In this document: piece after piece, positions 7,591 through 12,701 of the stretch
Position numbering within the stretch: position 1 is the first letter of the stretch
Layout: each line of letters opens with the position of its first letter
Source: Alphaproteobacteria bacterium
Lineage (GTDB): Bacteria; Pseudomonadota; Alphaproteobacteria; Puniceispirillales; UBA1172
Direction of reading: 5' to 3'
Length of the DNA: 12,701 nt
NCBI GenBank assembly: GCA_021296375.1
Contig: JAGWAQ010000030.1
Coordinates: 1-12,701 of the forward strand
The notes under the pieces: generated by a model
What the model was told of the DNA's origin: nothing
The model's input: the letters and a program-made list of their open reading frames with translations, nothing else
Databases searched by the model: none
Made by a program: the position numbers and the translations under genes

Positions 7591-8471
7591 CAGGCGGTGT
7601 CCTGCGCCGATCCCCGTCCAAGCGGGTCAAGGTTGCGGGGGGCGAAGCCGTTCATCTGGCCAATCCAGTCCAGGCATTGGCGCATCCGCACGACCTCACC
7701 GACACAGATGATGGCGGGCGGCTCAATGCCGTGATCGGCAACATCTTTCGGGGCATGGGCAAGGGTGGTTTCCAGCACTTCCATTTTATCCCAGGTGGCG
7801 CTGGTGACGACGGCGACAGGTTCGGACGGGTTGCGGCCGGCGGTGATCAGGTTATCGCAAATTTCCGGCAGGTGCTTGATCGCCATATACATGACAATCA
7901 CCTGCGAGCCATCGGCAATGCCTTTCCAGTTCACCGCGGTCGGCGCCATGCCGGTGCGGTCATGACCGGTCAGGAAAGTCACCGCCTGGTTGACATCACG
8001 ATGGGTGACGGGAATGCCGGCATAGGCCAGCCCCCCGATGCCGGCGGAAATCCCGGGCAGGATGCGGATCGGCACCCCGGCCTGAACCAGCGTCTGGGCT
8101 TCTTCCCCGCCGCGGCCAAAGACAAACGGATCACCGCCCTTGAGCCGCAGGACGCGCTTGCCCTGTGTCGTCAGCTCGATCAGCCGCAAGGTGATGTCGC
8201 GCTGTTTCGGCGAAGGCTTGCCGCCACGCTTGCCGGCATATTCGATGCTGGCTTTCGGGTTGGCCCAGTCCAGAATACGGGGGTCAATCAGCGCGTCATA
8301 GATAATGACATCCGCCTGATTGAGCGCGTTCAGGGCGTGCAAGGTCAGCAGCCCCGGGTCCCCGGGCCCCGCCCCCGCCAGCCAGACCCAGCCCGGCTCA
8401 AACTGCGGCCATGTGCCCCCGCTGATGGGCGGCAGCCCATGGGGTGATCTGGTGTGAGCATCTGTAGTCAT
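7590..8471 (-). CDS. cobA: Uroporphyrinogen-III C-methyltransferase CobA (SUMT)
   Basis: The enzyme adds methyl groups at C2 and C7 of uroporphyrinogen III, giving precorrin-2, the branch point from haem synthesis toward cobalamin and sirohaem. The 293-residue protein has VWLAGAGPGDPGLLTLHA (29-46), IIYDALIDP (56-64), LRLKGGDPFVFGRGGEEA (108-125) and the SUMT signatures AGIPVTHRDV and VTFLTGHD. It has no fused CysG-type dehydrogenase/ferrochelatase domain, so precorrin-2 oxidation must be done by another protein. The N-terminal 27 residues before the first strand form a Pro/Gly-rich extension. The ATG at 8471 has only a distant AGGA (14 bases upstream), so its start is good but not certain. 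It leads the cobA-cobB operon. Confidence 0.95.
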   Translation of the reverse strand: MTTDAHTRSPHGLPPISGGTWPQFEPGWVWLAGAGPGDPGLLTLHALNALNQADVIIYDALIDPRILDWANPKASIEYAGKRGGKPSPKQRDITLRLIELTTQGKRVLRLKGGDPFVFGRGGEEAQTLVQAGVPIRILPGISAGIGGLAYAGIPVTHRDVNQAVTFLTGHDRTGMAPTAVNWKGIADGSQVIVMYMAIKHLPEICDNLITAGRNPSEPVAVVTSATWDKMEVLETTLAHAPKDVADHGIEPPAIICVGEVVRMRQCLDWIGQMNGFAPRNLDPLGRGSAQDTA

Positions 8472-8533
8472 GGTGACGGCACAATTCCTGATTGGAGATG
8501 TTGTTATTTCTATTCAATAATACCACGAGCCGA

Positions 8534-8546
8534 TGTTATTGTAACA
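8534..8546. promoter_or_regulatory. 13-bp palindrome, candidate operator upstream of cbiD
   Basis: TGTTA-TTG-TAACA is a perfect inverted repeat with 5-bp arms. It covers the proposed -10 region of cbiD, a position suited to repression. A half copy (TGTTATT) recurs at 8502-8508, and GTTGTTA (8500-8506) pairs with TAACAAC (8542-8548). The binding protein is unknown. Confidence 0.35.
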
Positions 8547-8550
8547 ACGG

Positions 8551-8557
8551 AAAAGAG
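8551..8557 (+). promoter_or_regulatory. Ribosome binding site of cbiD
   Basis: AAAAGAG, preceded by GG, lies about 10 bases before the ATG at 8568. It supports this start over the GTG at 8454, which would lie inside cobA on the other strand. Confidence 0.45.
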
Positions 8558-8567
8558 ACCTTTATTG

Positions 8568-9647
8568 ATGGCCACAACCTTAACGACTCAACTGCGCTTT
8601 GGATGGACGACAGGCACCTGTGCGACCGCCGCCACCTATGGAGCATACATGGCTTTGGTGTCGGGGGAATTTCCCCAAAACGTCACGATTGATACGCCAT
8701 CCGGCAAATCGGCGGATTTAGCGCTTTGCCATCCACGTCATGGCGGCGATTGGGCTGAAGTCGGGGTCATTAAAGACGCGGGCGATGACCCTGACGTTAC
8801 CCATGGGGCAGAGATCAGGGCAAGGGTTGAACCCGCTCCTCAAGGCCGGGGGGTTGTTTTCAAAGGCGGGGAAGGCGTCGGGATAGTGACAAAACCGGGC
8901 CTGCCGATCGACGCCGGCGAACCCGCGATTAACCCGGTGCCGCGCCAGATGATGACAGAGTGCATCGCCAATCTGGCGGCGGAAACCGGCGGGCCGTCTG
9001 ATGTTGTGATTACCGTGTCCGTGCCGGGGGGCGGCGAATTGGCGGCAAAGACATGGAACCCCCGCCTTGGCATTGAAGGGGGGATTTCCATTCTCGGCAC
9101 CACCGGCGTGGTGCGGCCGTTCTCTTGCTCGGCGTGGATCGCCTCGATCCATCGCGGCATTGATGTTGCGCGGGCAAACGGGCTTGACCACGTGGCGGGG
9201 TCGACGGGGGCGACGTCGGAAAAGGCTTTTCAATCGCGCCATCACCTGCCGGAAATTGCCCTGCTGGATATGGGGGATTTTGTTGGCGGGATGCTGAAAT
9301 ACCTGCGCCGTCACCCCGTGCCAAGGCTGACGATCGCCGGCGGATTTGCCAAAATGGTCAAGCTGGCGCAAGGCCACGGCGATTTGCATTCCGCCCGCAG
9401 CCAGATCGATTTCACGGCGTTTGCCGAGATGGCGGCGCAAGCCGGGCTTGACCATGACGCGGTGAAAACCGCCAATACTGCCCTTGAAGTCCTGCAAATG
9501 GCTGATGATGACCAGGCCCAGACGCTTGGCGGGATGGTCGCGCGGCAAGCGCTGGCGGAGGCACGGGGGATTCTTCGCCAAGATGAGGTCACCATGGATG
9601 TGATGATCGTCCAGCGCGACGGCACGGTGCTGGCGGAAGCAGATTAG
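8568..9647 (+). CDS. cbiD: Cobalt-precorrin-5B C1-methyltransferase CbiD
   Basis: CbiD methylates C1 of cobalt-precorrin-5B using SAM; it is the hallmark of the cobalt-early pathway and replaces CobF of the aerobic route. I start it at the ATG at 8568, giving 359 residues, usual for the family, and an N-terminus running straight into the conserved FGWTTGTCATAA (11-22). The 38 extra residues possible from the GTG at 8454 do not look like CbiD and lie over the promoter region and cobA. Further family sequence includes GEGVGIVTKPGL, EPAINPVPRQMM, NPRLGIEGGISILGTTG and IAGGFAKMVKLAQGH. It is first in the cbiD-cobK pair, divergent from cobA, and its stop lies 9 bp before the cobK start. Confidence 0.95.
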   Translation: MATTLTTQLRFGWTTGTCATAATYGAYMALVSGEFPQNVTIDTPSGKSADLALCHPRHGGDWAEVGVIKDAGDDPDVTHGAEIRARVEPAPQGRGVVFKGGEGVGIVTKPGLPIDAGEPAINPVPRQMMTECIANLAAETGGPSDVVITVSVPGGGELAAKTWNPRLGIEGGISILGTTGVVRPFSCSAWIASIHRGIDVARANGLDHVAGSTGATSEKAFQSRHHLPEIALLDMGDFVGGMLKYLRRHPVPRLTIAGGFAKMVKLAQGHGDLHSARSQIDFTAFAEMAAQAGLDHDAVKTANTALEVLQMADDDQAQTLGGMVARQALAEARGILRQDEVTMDVMIVQRDGTVLAEAD

Positions 9648-9656
9648 GGCAGGGTG

Positions 9657-10373
9657 ATGAAGATTTTGCTGTTAGGCGGAACCCTTGATGCCCGCAAGAT
9701 CGCCATGGCCTTGTCCCGCCGTGATGATATTGCCGTCACCATGTCCCTGGCTGGCGTCACGTCATCGCCGCTGGAGATGGGGGTGCCGTTGCGGATCGGC
9801 GGTTTTGGCGGTGCGGAAGGGTTGGCGGCGTATCTGGTGGAGGCGAATATTGATCTGCTGATCGACGCCACCCATCCTTACGCCAGCGGTATTTCCGCCA
9901 ATGCCGCCCGCGCCTGCCGTGAAACCGCGGTGCGCCGCATGGCATTATGGCGCCCCGGCTGGCACCCGGCAGAGGGCGACAACTGGCAATTGTTCCCGAC
10001 ATGGGGGGCGTTGGCGTCATCTATTCCTGATCAGGCGACGGTGTTTCTGGCGGCGGGGCAGGATGGCATGACAGCATTGCGCGGCATGACAAGGTTTGCG
10101 GTGTTTGCCCGCGCCCTTGTGCGGCCTGATGATATGGATCCCCATGTTCATCTGATCAAAAGCCTGCCCGGCAAAACCCCTGACGATGAAATCGAGCTGT
10201 TGACGCGTTACGGCATTACCCATATCGCCTGCAAGAATTCAGGCGGCACGGCCAGCGCGGCAAAACTGGTGGCCGCCCGCCGATTGGGTGTGCCGGTGCT
10301 GATGGTGGATCGCCCGCCGCCGCCGCCCGCCCCCTTGTTCGACAGCGCTGATGCTATTCTGGCGGTCATCTGA
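9657..10373 (+). CDS. cobK: Precorrin-6A reductase CobK/CbiJ
   Basis: This reductase (NADPH in aerobic CobK, NADH reported for CbiJ) converts (cobalt-)precorrin-6A to 6B, the substrate of CobL. From the ATG at 9657 the protein has 238 residues. Visible family features are MKILLLGGTLDARKIA at the N-terminus, SLAGVT (30-35), DATHPYASGISANAA (70-84), LPGKTPDDEIELL (170-182) and the KNSGG block (193-197) followed by LVAARRLGVPVLMVDRP. A GTG three bases upstream (9654) is in frame; I prefer the ATG because AGGG at 9646-9649 is then 7 bases away. The Pro run near 220-226 lies close to the C-terminus, where the family often has similar prolines. A hairpin begins at its stop codon. Confidence 0.94.
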   Translation: MKILLLGGTLDARKIAMALSRRDDIAVTMSLAGVTSSPLEMGVPLRIGGFGGAEGLAAYLVEANIDLLIDATHPYASGISANAARACRETAVRRMALWRPGWHPAEGDNWQLFPTWGALASSIPDQATVFLAAGQDGMTALRGMTRFAVFARALVRPDDMDPHVHLIKSLPGKTPDDEIELLTRYGITHIACKNSGGTASAAKLVAARRLGVPVLMVDRPPPPPAPLFDSADAILAVI

Positions 10374-10399
10374 TGACGTTGTCATCTTAAGCTTTTATT
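10372..10399 (+). terminator. Candidate intrinsic terminator after cobK
   Basis: GATGAC-GTT-GTCATC (10372-10386) is a perfect 6-bp stem with a 3-base loop. It overlaps the cobK stop codon and is followed by a T-rich tail (TTAAGCTTTTATT). The stem is short and only half GC, so it may be weak. The T tracts further downstream may add to termination. Confidence 0.45.
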
Positions 10400-10447
10400 C
10401 AGGGTGAAGTTTTTTTTCAGGGTAAAGTTTTTTTTTCAGGGGCGGGT
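10393..10447. repeat. Imperfect T-tract tandem repeats between cobK and the aminotransferase gene
   Basis: Three related units start at 10398, 10416 and 10435. TTCAGGGTGAAGT and TTCAGGGTAAAGT are each followed by a long T run (8 T at 10410-10417 and 9 T at 10428-10436). A third, diverged TTCAGGGGCGGGT overlaps the stop codon and last codons of the minus-strand gene. The first unit is itself a short dyad (TTCA-GGG-TGAA) before a T run. This may be slippage-derived and may end plus-strand transcription. Confidence 0.65.
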
Positions 10448-11632
10448 GATGGCGGCGATGGCGCTCGCCATGCGGGTCAAGGCCGTCGTCAGCTCTTCGG
10501 TTGAGCTGGCGTAGGAAATGCGGAAATGCCCTTCCGCCGCAAAGCCTGTGCCGGGGATAATGGCGGTATCCGCCGCCTTCAGGATATATTCACAGAAATC
10601 ACGATCGGTGGTCAGCCTGTCCCCATAAGGGGTGATGCCGCCTTGCAAACTGGTCCAGCGGGTGAAGGTGTAGAACGCCCCTTCCGGTGTCGGGGTGTCG
10701 AGCCCGTCCATGGCGTTAAGATGCGAAAGGACAAGATCGCGGCGATCGTGAAATGACTGCCGCCGTTCCGCCAGCAGGCCTTGGGGGCCGGTCAGGGCGG
10801 CGATGGCGGCGGCCTGGGCAATCGTGCATGTGCCGGACGTGCCTTGCGCCTGGACCGCGATCATGGCTTTGATCAAATCGGCAGGGCCAATGCCAAACCC
10901 CACGCGCCAGCCGGTCATGGCATAGGCTTTCGACACGCCATTGATGATCAGCATGCGGTCGCGCAGATGCGGCAGGACATCATAGGCGGAATGAAAATCC
11001 ACGCCATAGGTCAGGTGTTCGTAAATCTCGTCACTCATCAGCCAGCAGTCGGGGTAATCTGCCAGGATCTCGCCAACCGCCCTCATCCGTTCAGGGGACA
11101 TTATCGCCCCGGTGGGGTTTGACGGGGTGTTGATGAGAATCCAGCGGCTGCGCGGGGACATGGCGGCGCGCAGTTTTTCGGGGTCAAGCTGGAACCCTGT
11201 GTCGGCGCTGGTCGGCAGCACCACCACCTTGCCGCCCGCCATGGTGACGATATCGGCATAGCTGGTCCAGAATGGCGCCGGGATAATCACTTCATCGCCG
11301 GGGTTGAGGCTGGCCATAAAGGCGTTCAGCAAACTGTATTTTGACCCTGAAGAGACAACGATATTTTCAGGGGTCATGCCGTCATAGCGGGCGGCGACGG
11401 CGGCGCGCAATTCCGGTTTACCGGCGATCGGGGGGTATTTTGTGTCATGGGCATGAATGGCGGCGATGGCGGCGTCATTGACATGCTGAGGGGTGGTGAA
11501 GTCAGGTTCACCAATGCCGAGGCTGATGACATCAACCCCTTCGGCGCGACGGGCGCGGGCGGCCTCTGACATCACCACAATATCAGACACAGCGACAGAA
11601 CTGATGCGATCGGCTCGTTTGAAACTGGCCAT
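10436..11632 (-). CDS. Pyridoxal-phosphate aminotransferase, AspC family (class I fold, Ib-type)
   Basis: This is probably an aspartate (or broad aspartate/aromatic/prephenate) aminotransferase of the AAT Ib group, cytoplasmic. The 398-residue length is standard. Motifs in order: SLGIGEPDFTTP (37-48), KYPPIAGKPELR (65-76), SSGSK (94-98), PAPFWTSY (118-125), NTPSNPTG (168-175), DEIYEHL (201-207) and SKAYAMTGWRVGF (234-246), with Lys235 expected to bind pyridoxal phosphate and FRISYA containing the substrate-carboxylate Arg. I chose the ATG at 11632 because a GAGGA sits 5 bases upstream and MASFKRADRI.. is the family's usual start. The frame stays open to 12148, but that part is antisense to gloA. 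No link to cobalamin is needed; substrate choice cannot be settled here. Confidence 0.93.
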   Translation of the reverse strand: MASFKRADRISSVAVSDIVVMSEAARARRAEGVDVISLGIGEPDFTTPQHVNDAAIAAIHAHDTKYPPIAGKPELRAAVAARYDGMTPENIVVSSGSKYSLLNAFMASLNPGDEVIIPAPFWTSYADIVTMAGGKVVVLPTSADTGFQLDPEKLRAAMSPRSRWILINTPSNPTGAIMSPERMRAVGEILADYPDCWLMSDEIYEHLTYGVDFHSAYDVLPHLRDRMLIINGVSKAYAMTGWRVGFGIGPADLIKAMIAVQAQGTSGTCTIAQAAAIAALTGPQGLLAERRQSFHDRRDLVLSHLNAMDGLDTPTPEGAFYTFTRWTSLQGGITPYGDRLTTDRDFCEYILKAADTAIIPGTGFAAEGHFRISYASSTEELTTALTRMASAIAAITRP

Positions 11633-11637
11633 GACTA

Positions 11638-11642
11638 TCCTC
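11638..11642 (-). promoter_or_regulatory. Ribosome binding site of the aminotransferase gene
   Basis: On the minus strand GAGGA ends 5 bases before the ATG at 11632. It fixes this start against the longer upstream open frame. Confidence 0.65.
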
Positions 11643-11657
11643 ACAATGAACTGATCT

Positions 11658-11686
11658 TTTATGCGCTTTCTGCCAAGGTGATGCAA
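11658..11686 (-). promoter_or_regulatory. Candidate promoter of the aminotransferase gene
   Basis: On the minus strand TTGCAT (11686-11681) and CATAAA (11663-11658) are separated by 17 bp, about 26 bp before the start codon. They match 3 and 4 of 6 consensus positions. A perfect TTGACA also occurs at 11725-11720 on this strand, but I see no good -10 at the right spacing. Confidence 0.3.
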
Positions 11687-11687
11687 C

Positions 11688-11716
11688 TGGATTTCACCGC
11701 CGCTTCGGGCTATGGT
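11688..11716 (+). promoter_or_regulatory. Candidate promoter of gloA
   Basis: TGGATT (11688-11693) and TATGGT (11711-11716) are 17 bp apart, 30 bp before the gloA ATG. The match to the housekeeping consensus is weak. The 114-bp gap between the two divergent genes must hold promoters for both. Confidence 0.2.
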
Positions 11717-11733
11717 GGATGTCAATTTTCCAC

Positions 11734-11740
11734 AAAGAGG
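11734..11740 (+). promoter_or_regulatory. Ribosome binding site of gloA
   Basis: AAAGAGG ends 6 bases before the ATG at 11747 and favours this start over the in-frame GTG at 11678. Confidence 0.7.
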
Positions 11741-11746
11741 TCGGTC

Positions 11747-12190
11747 ATGAAATATCTCCACACAATGGTTCGGGTCACGGATATCGACGCCTCGCTTCAT
11801 TTCTGGTGTGAGCTGATGGGGCTGGTTGAGGCGACGCGCCGTGATTACCCCGAGGGTGAGTTCACCCTGATCTTTCTGGTGGCGGAGGAAGATCGCGCGG
11901 CGTTTGACAAAGGACGCGCCCCCGCCCTTGAGCTGACCTACAACTGGAATTCCGATGAAGTCTATGACGGCGGCCGGAATTTTGGCCATCTTGCCTATGA
12001 AGTGGATGACATCTACGCCACCTGCCAGAAGCTGAGCGATGGCGGCGTCACCATTAACCGCCCGCCGCGTGATGGCCGCATGGCGTTTGTCCGTTCTCCT
12101 GATGGCATTTCGGTTGAACTGCTCCAGAAAGGCGAGGCGCAAGCGCAAGCTGAACCCTGGGCATCAATGGCCAATAGCGGCAGTTGGTAA
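11747..12190 (+). CDS. gloA: Lactoylglutathione lyase (glyoxalase I)
   Basis: Glyoxalase I isomerises the hemithioacetal of methylglyoxal and glutathione to S-lactoylglutathione, a detoxification step in the cytoplasm. From the ATG at 11747 the protein is 147 residues, near the usual size of bacterial GloA. The four metal ligands expected from E. coli GloA are in place: His5 (MKYLH), Glu62 (LELTYNW), His81 (NFGHLAYEV) and Glu124 (SPDGISVELLQKG). The two betaalphabetabetabeta vicinal-oxygen-chelate halves are visible as TMVRVTDIDASLHFWCELMG and GHLAYEVDDIYATCQKL. It is divergent from the aminotransferase gene and 4 bp before an MFS gene, probably in one transcript. Substrate certainty within the VOC superfamily is high because of the LELTYNW motif. 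Confidence 0.92.
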   Translation: MKYLHTMVRVTDIDASLHFWCELMGLVEATRRDYPEGEFTLIFLVAEEDRAAFDKGRAPALELTYNWNSDEVYDGGRNFGHLAYEVDDIYATCQKLSDGGVTINRPPRDGRMAFVRSPDGISVELLQKGEAQAQAEPWASMANSGSW

Positions 12191-12194
12191 ATTT

Positions 12195-12701
12195 ATGATC
12201 AATTTCATCAAATTGATCAGCGGGAACGTCTGGCTGTTGGTCATGGCGCAGGGCATTGGCATGACCACCCTCAACGTCAATATTATCGTGGTGGGGCTGT
12301 CGGGGCTTCTGATCGCGCCGGAACCGTGGTTGGCGACGGTGCCGCTTTCCCTGCAATTTGTCACCTCGATGCTGACCACCCTGCCGGCGTCTCTTGCCAT
12401 GGGGCGGTTCGGGCGCAAGCCGGTGTTCCTGTTCGGGATTGTGGTGATCGCGCTGGGCATGGCGGGGCAAGGGCTGGCGCTGGTCTACAGCAGTTTTCTC
12501 GGCTTTACCCTTTCGTCCCTGCTGGTGGGGGTGGCCCATGGTATCGGCCAGTTTTACCGATACGCCGCCGCTGACCAGGTCGACGAAGAGCAAAAATCAG
12601 TTGTTTTGTCGCTGGTGCTGGCGGGGGGCTTGGTGGCGGCATTGCTGGGGGCGTCTATCGTCAAGAATTCCATCAGCTTTTACCCCGGGGTGGTTTACGC
12701 C
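12195..12701 (+). CDS. MFS transporter, N-terminal part (3' end outside window)
   Basis: This open frame runs off the right edge after 169 codons. It begins MINFIKLISGNVWLLVMAQG and contains about five hydrophobic segments (roughly residues 11-40, 47-68, 76-97, 101-118 and 136-155), as expected for the first half of a 12-helix major facilitator permease in the inner membrane. Between helices 2 and 3 is MGRFGRKPVFLFG (69-81), the reduced form of the MFS motif A. GIGQFYRYAAAD (116-127) resembles a conserved stretch in an uncharacterised bacterial MFS group. The ATG lies 4 bp after the gloA stop with only a poor Shine-Dalgarno (GTTGGTAA), so translation is likely coupled. The substrate cannot be inferred. 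Confidence 0.85.
   Translation, partial: MINFIKLISGNVWLLVMAQGIGMTTLNVNIIVVGLSGLLIAPEPWLATVPLSLQFVTSMLTTLPASLAMGRFGRKPVFLFGIVVIALGMAGQGLALVYSSFLGFTLSSLLVGVAHGIGQFYRYAAADQVDEEQKSVVLSLVLAGGLVAALLGASIVKNSISFYPGVVYA

Larger units (their letters stand above)
8472..8567. promoter_or_regulatory. Divergent promoter region between cobA and cbiD
   Basis: This 96-bp intergenic stretch is markedly AT-rich compared with the flanking genes and must hold the promoters of both operons. On the minus strand TTACAA, 16 bp, TATTAT is a candidate promoter for cobA (TATTAT at about 8519-8526). On the plus strand TTCAAT (8513-8518), 18 bp, TATTGT (8537-8542) is a weaker candidate for cbiD. It contains two TGTTATT copies 32 bp apart and a 13-bp palindrome. 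It is too short for a typical cobalamin riboswitch of roughly 200 nt, and I recognise no B12-box sequence. Promoter boxes were chosen by eye. Confidence 0.5.

Noticed and set aside
7677..8447. Plus-strand frame opposite cobA
   Set aside because: Antisense to a clear SUMT gene and without recognisable domains.
8454..8567. Longer CbiD from GTG at 8454
   Set aside because: The extra 38 residues do not resemble CbiD and overlap cobA and the divergent promoter; the ATG at 8568 gives the normal N-terminus.
8472..8567. Cobalamin riboswitch before cbiD or cobA
   Set aside because: The gap is only 96 bp, AT-rich, and I see no B12-box-like sequence.
10436..11632. CobC/CobD-type threonine-phosphate decarboxylase
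   Set aside because: Next to B12 genes a PLP enzyme could be CobD-like, but the motifs and length fit AspC-type aminotransferases.
11633..12148. Long N-terminal extension of the aminotransferase on the minus strand
   Set aside because: It is antisense to gloA, has no matching domain, and a strong ribosome site plus family N-terminus mark the ATG at 11632.
12054..12593. Minus-strand frame opposite gloA end and the MFS gene
   Set aside because: Low-complexity Arg/His/Gln-rich shadow; the plus strand encodes clear membrane helices.

Overview
The window is about 12.7 kb of GC-rich, densely packed bacterial chromosome. It is most likely from an alphaproteobacterium: the best remembered matches for the Cob proteins, the AspC-type aminotransferase and the CbiX sequence are alphaproteobacterial. 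I cannot place it at genus level. Most of the window is one cobalamin (vitamin B12) corrin-ring biosynthesis locus. No phage, insertion sequence, CRISPR array, tRNA or rRNA is visible.

Layout. (1) Positions 1-6282, plus strand: cbiX (5' end cut by the window edge), cobH, cobL (CbiE-CbiT fusion), cobI, a CbiG-CobJ fusion, and cobM. These are joined by stop/start overlaps or short gaps, so probably one operon. (2) Positions 6289-8471, minus strand: cobB and cobA, converging on cobM with only 6 bp between stop codons. (3) Positions 8472-8567: an AT-rich divergent promoter region with repeats and a small palindrome. (4) Positions 8568-10373, plus strand: cbiD and cobK, ending at a hairpin followed by T-rich repeats. 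(5) Positions 10436-11632, minus strand: an AspC-family aminotransferase. (6) Positions 11747-12701, plus strand: gloA and the start of an MFS transporter cut by the right edge. No gene-free stretch exceeds about 115 bp.

How the genes work together. CobA makes precorrin-2 from uroporphyrinogen III. After oxidation to sirohydrochlorin, CbiX inserts cobalt. CobI (C20), CobJ (C17, ring contraction) and CobM (C11) methylate the ring. The CbiG part opens the lactone and releases the two-carbon fragment, CbiD methylates C1, and CobK reduces the ring. CobL methylates C5 and C15 and decarboxylates, CobH moves the C11 methyl to C12, and CobB amidates the a and c side chains. CbiX, CbiG and CbiD together, with no CobG, CobZ, CobF or CobN in view, point to the cobalt-early ('anaerobic') route, although many enzymes are of the alphaproteobacterial Cob type. 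The only ring step not seen is precorrin-2 dehydrogenase.

I did not find a clearly new system. The points worth a second look are the metal-binding tail of CbiX, the single UGA separating cbiX from cobH in one frame, two independent in-frame 15-bp tandem duplications in cobL and cbiG-cobJ, the divergent regulatory region, and the T-tract repeats after cobK.
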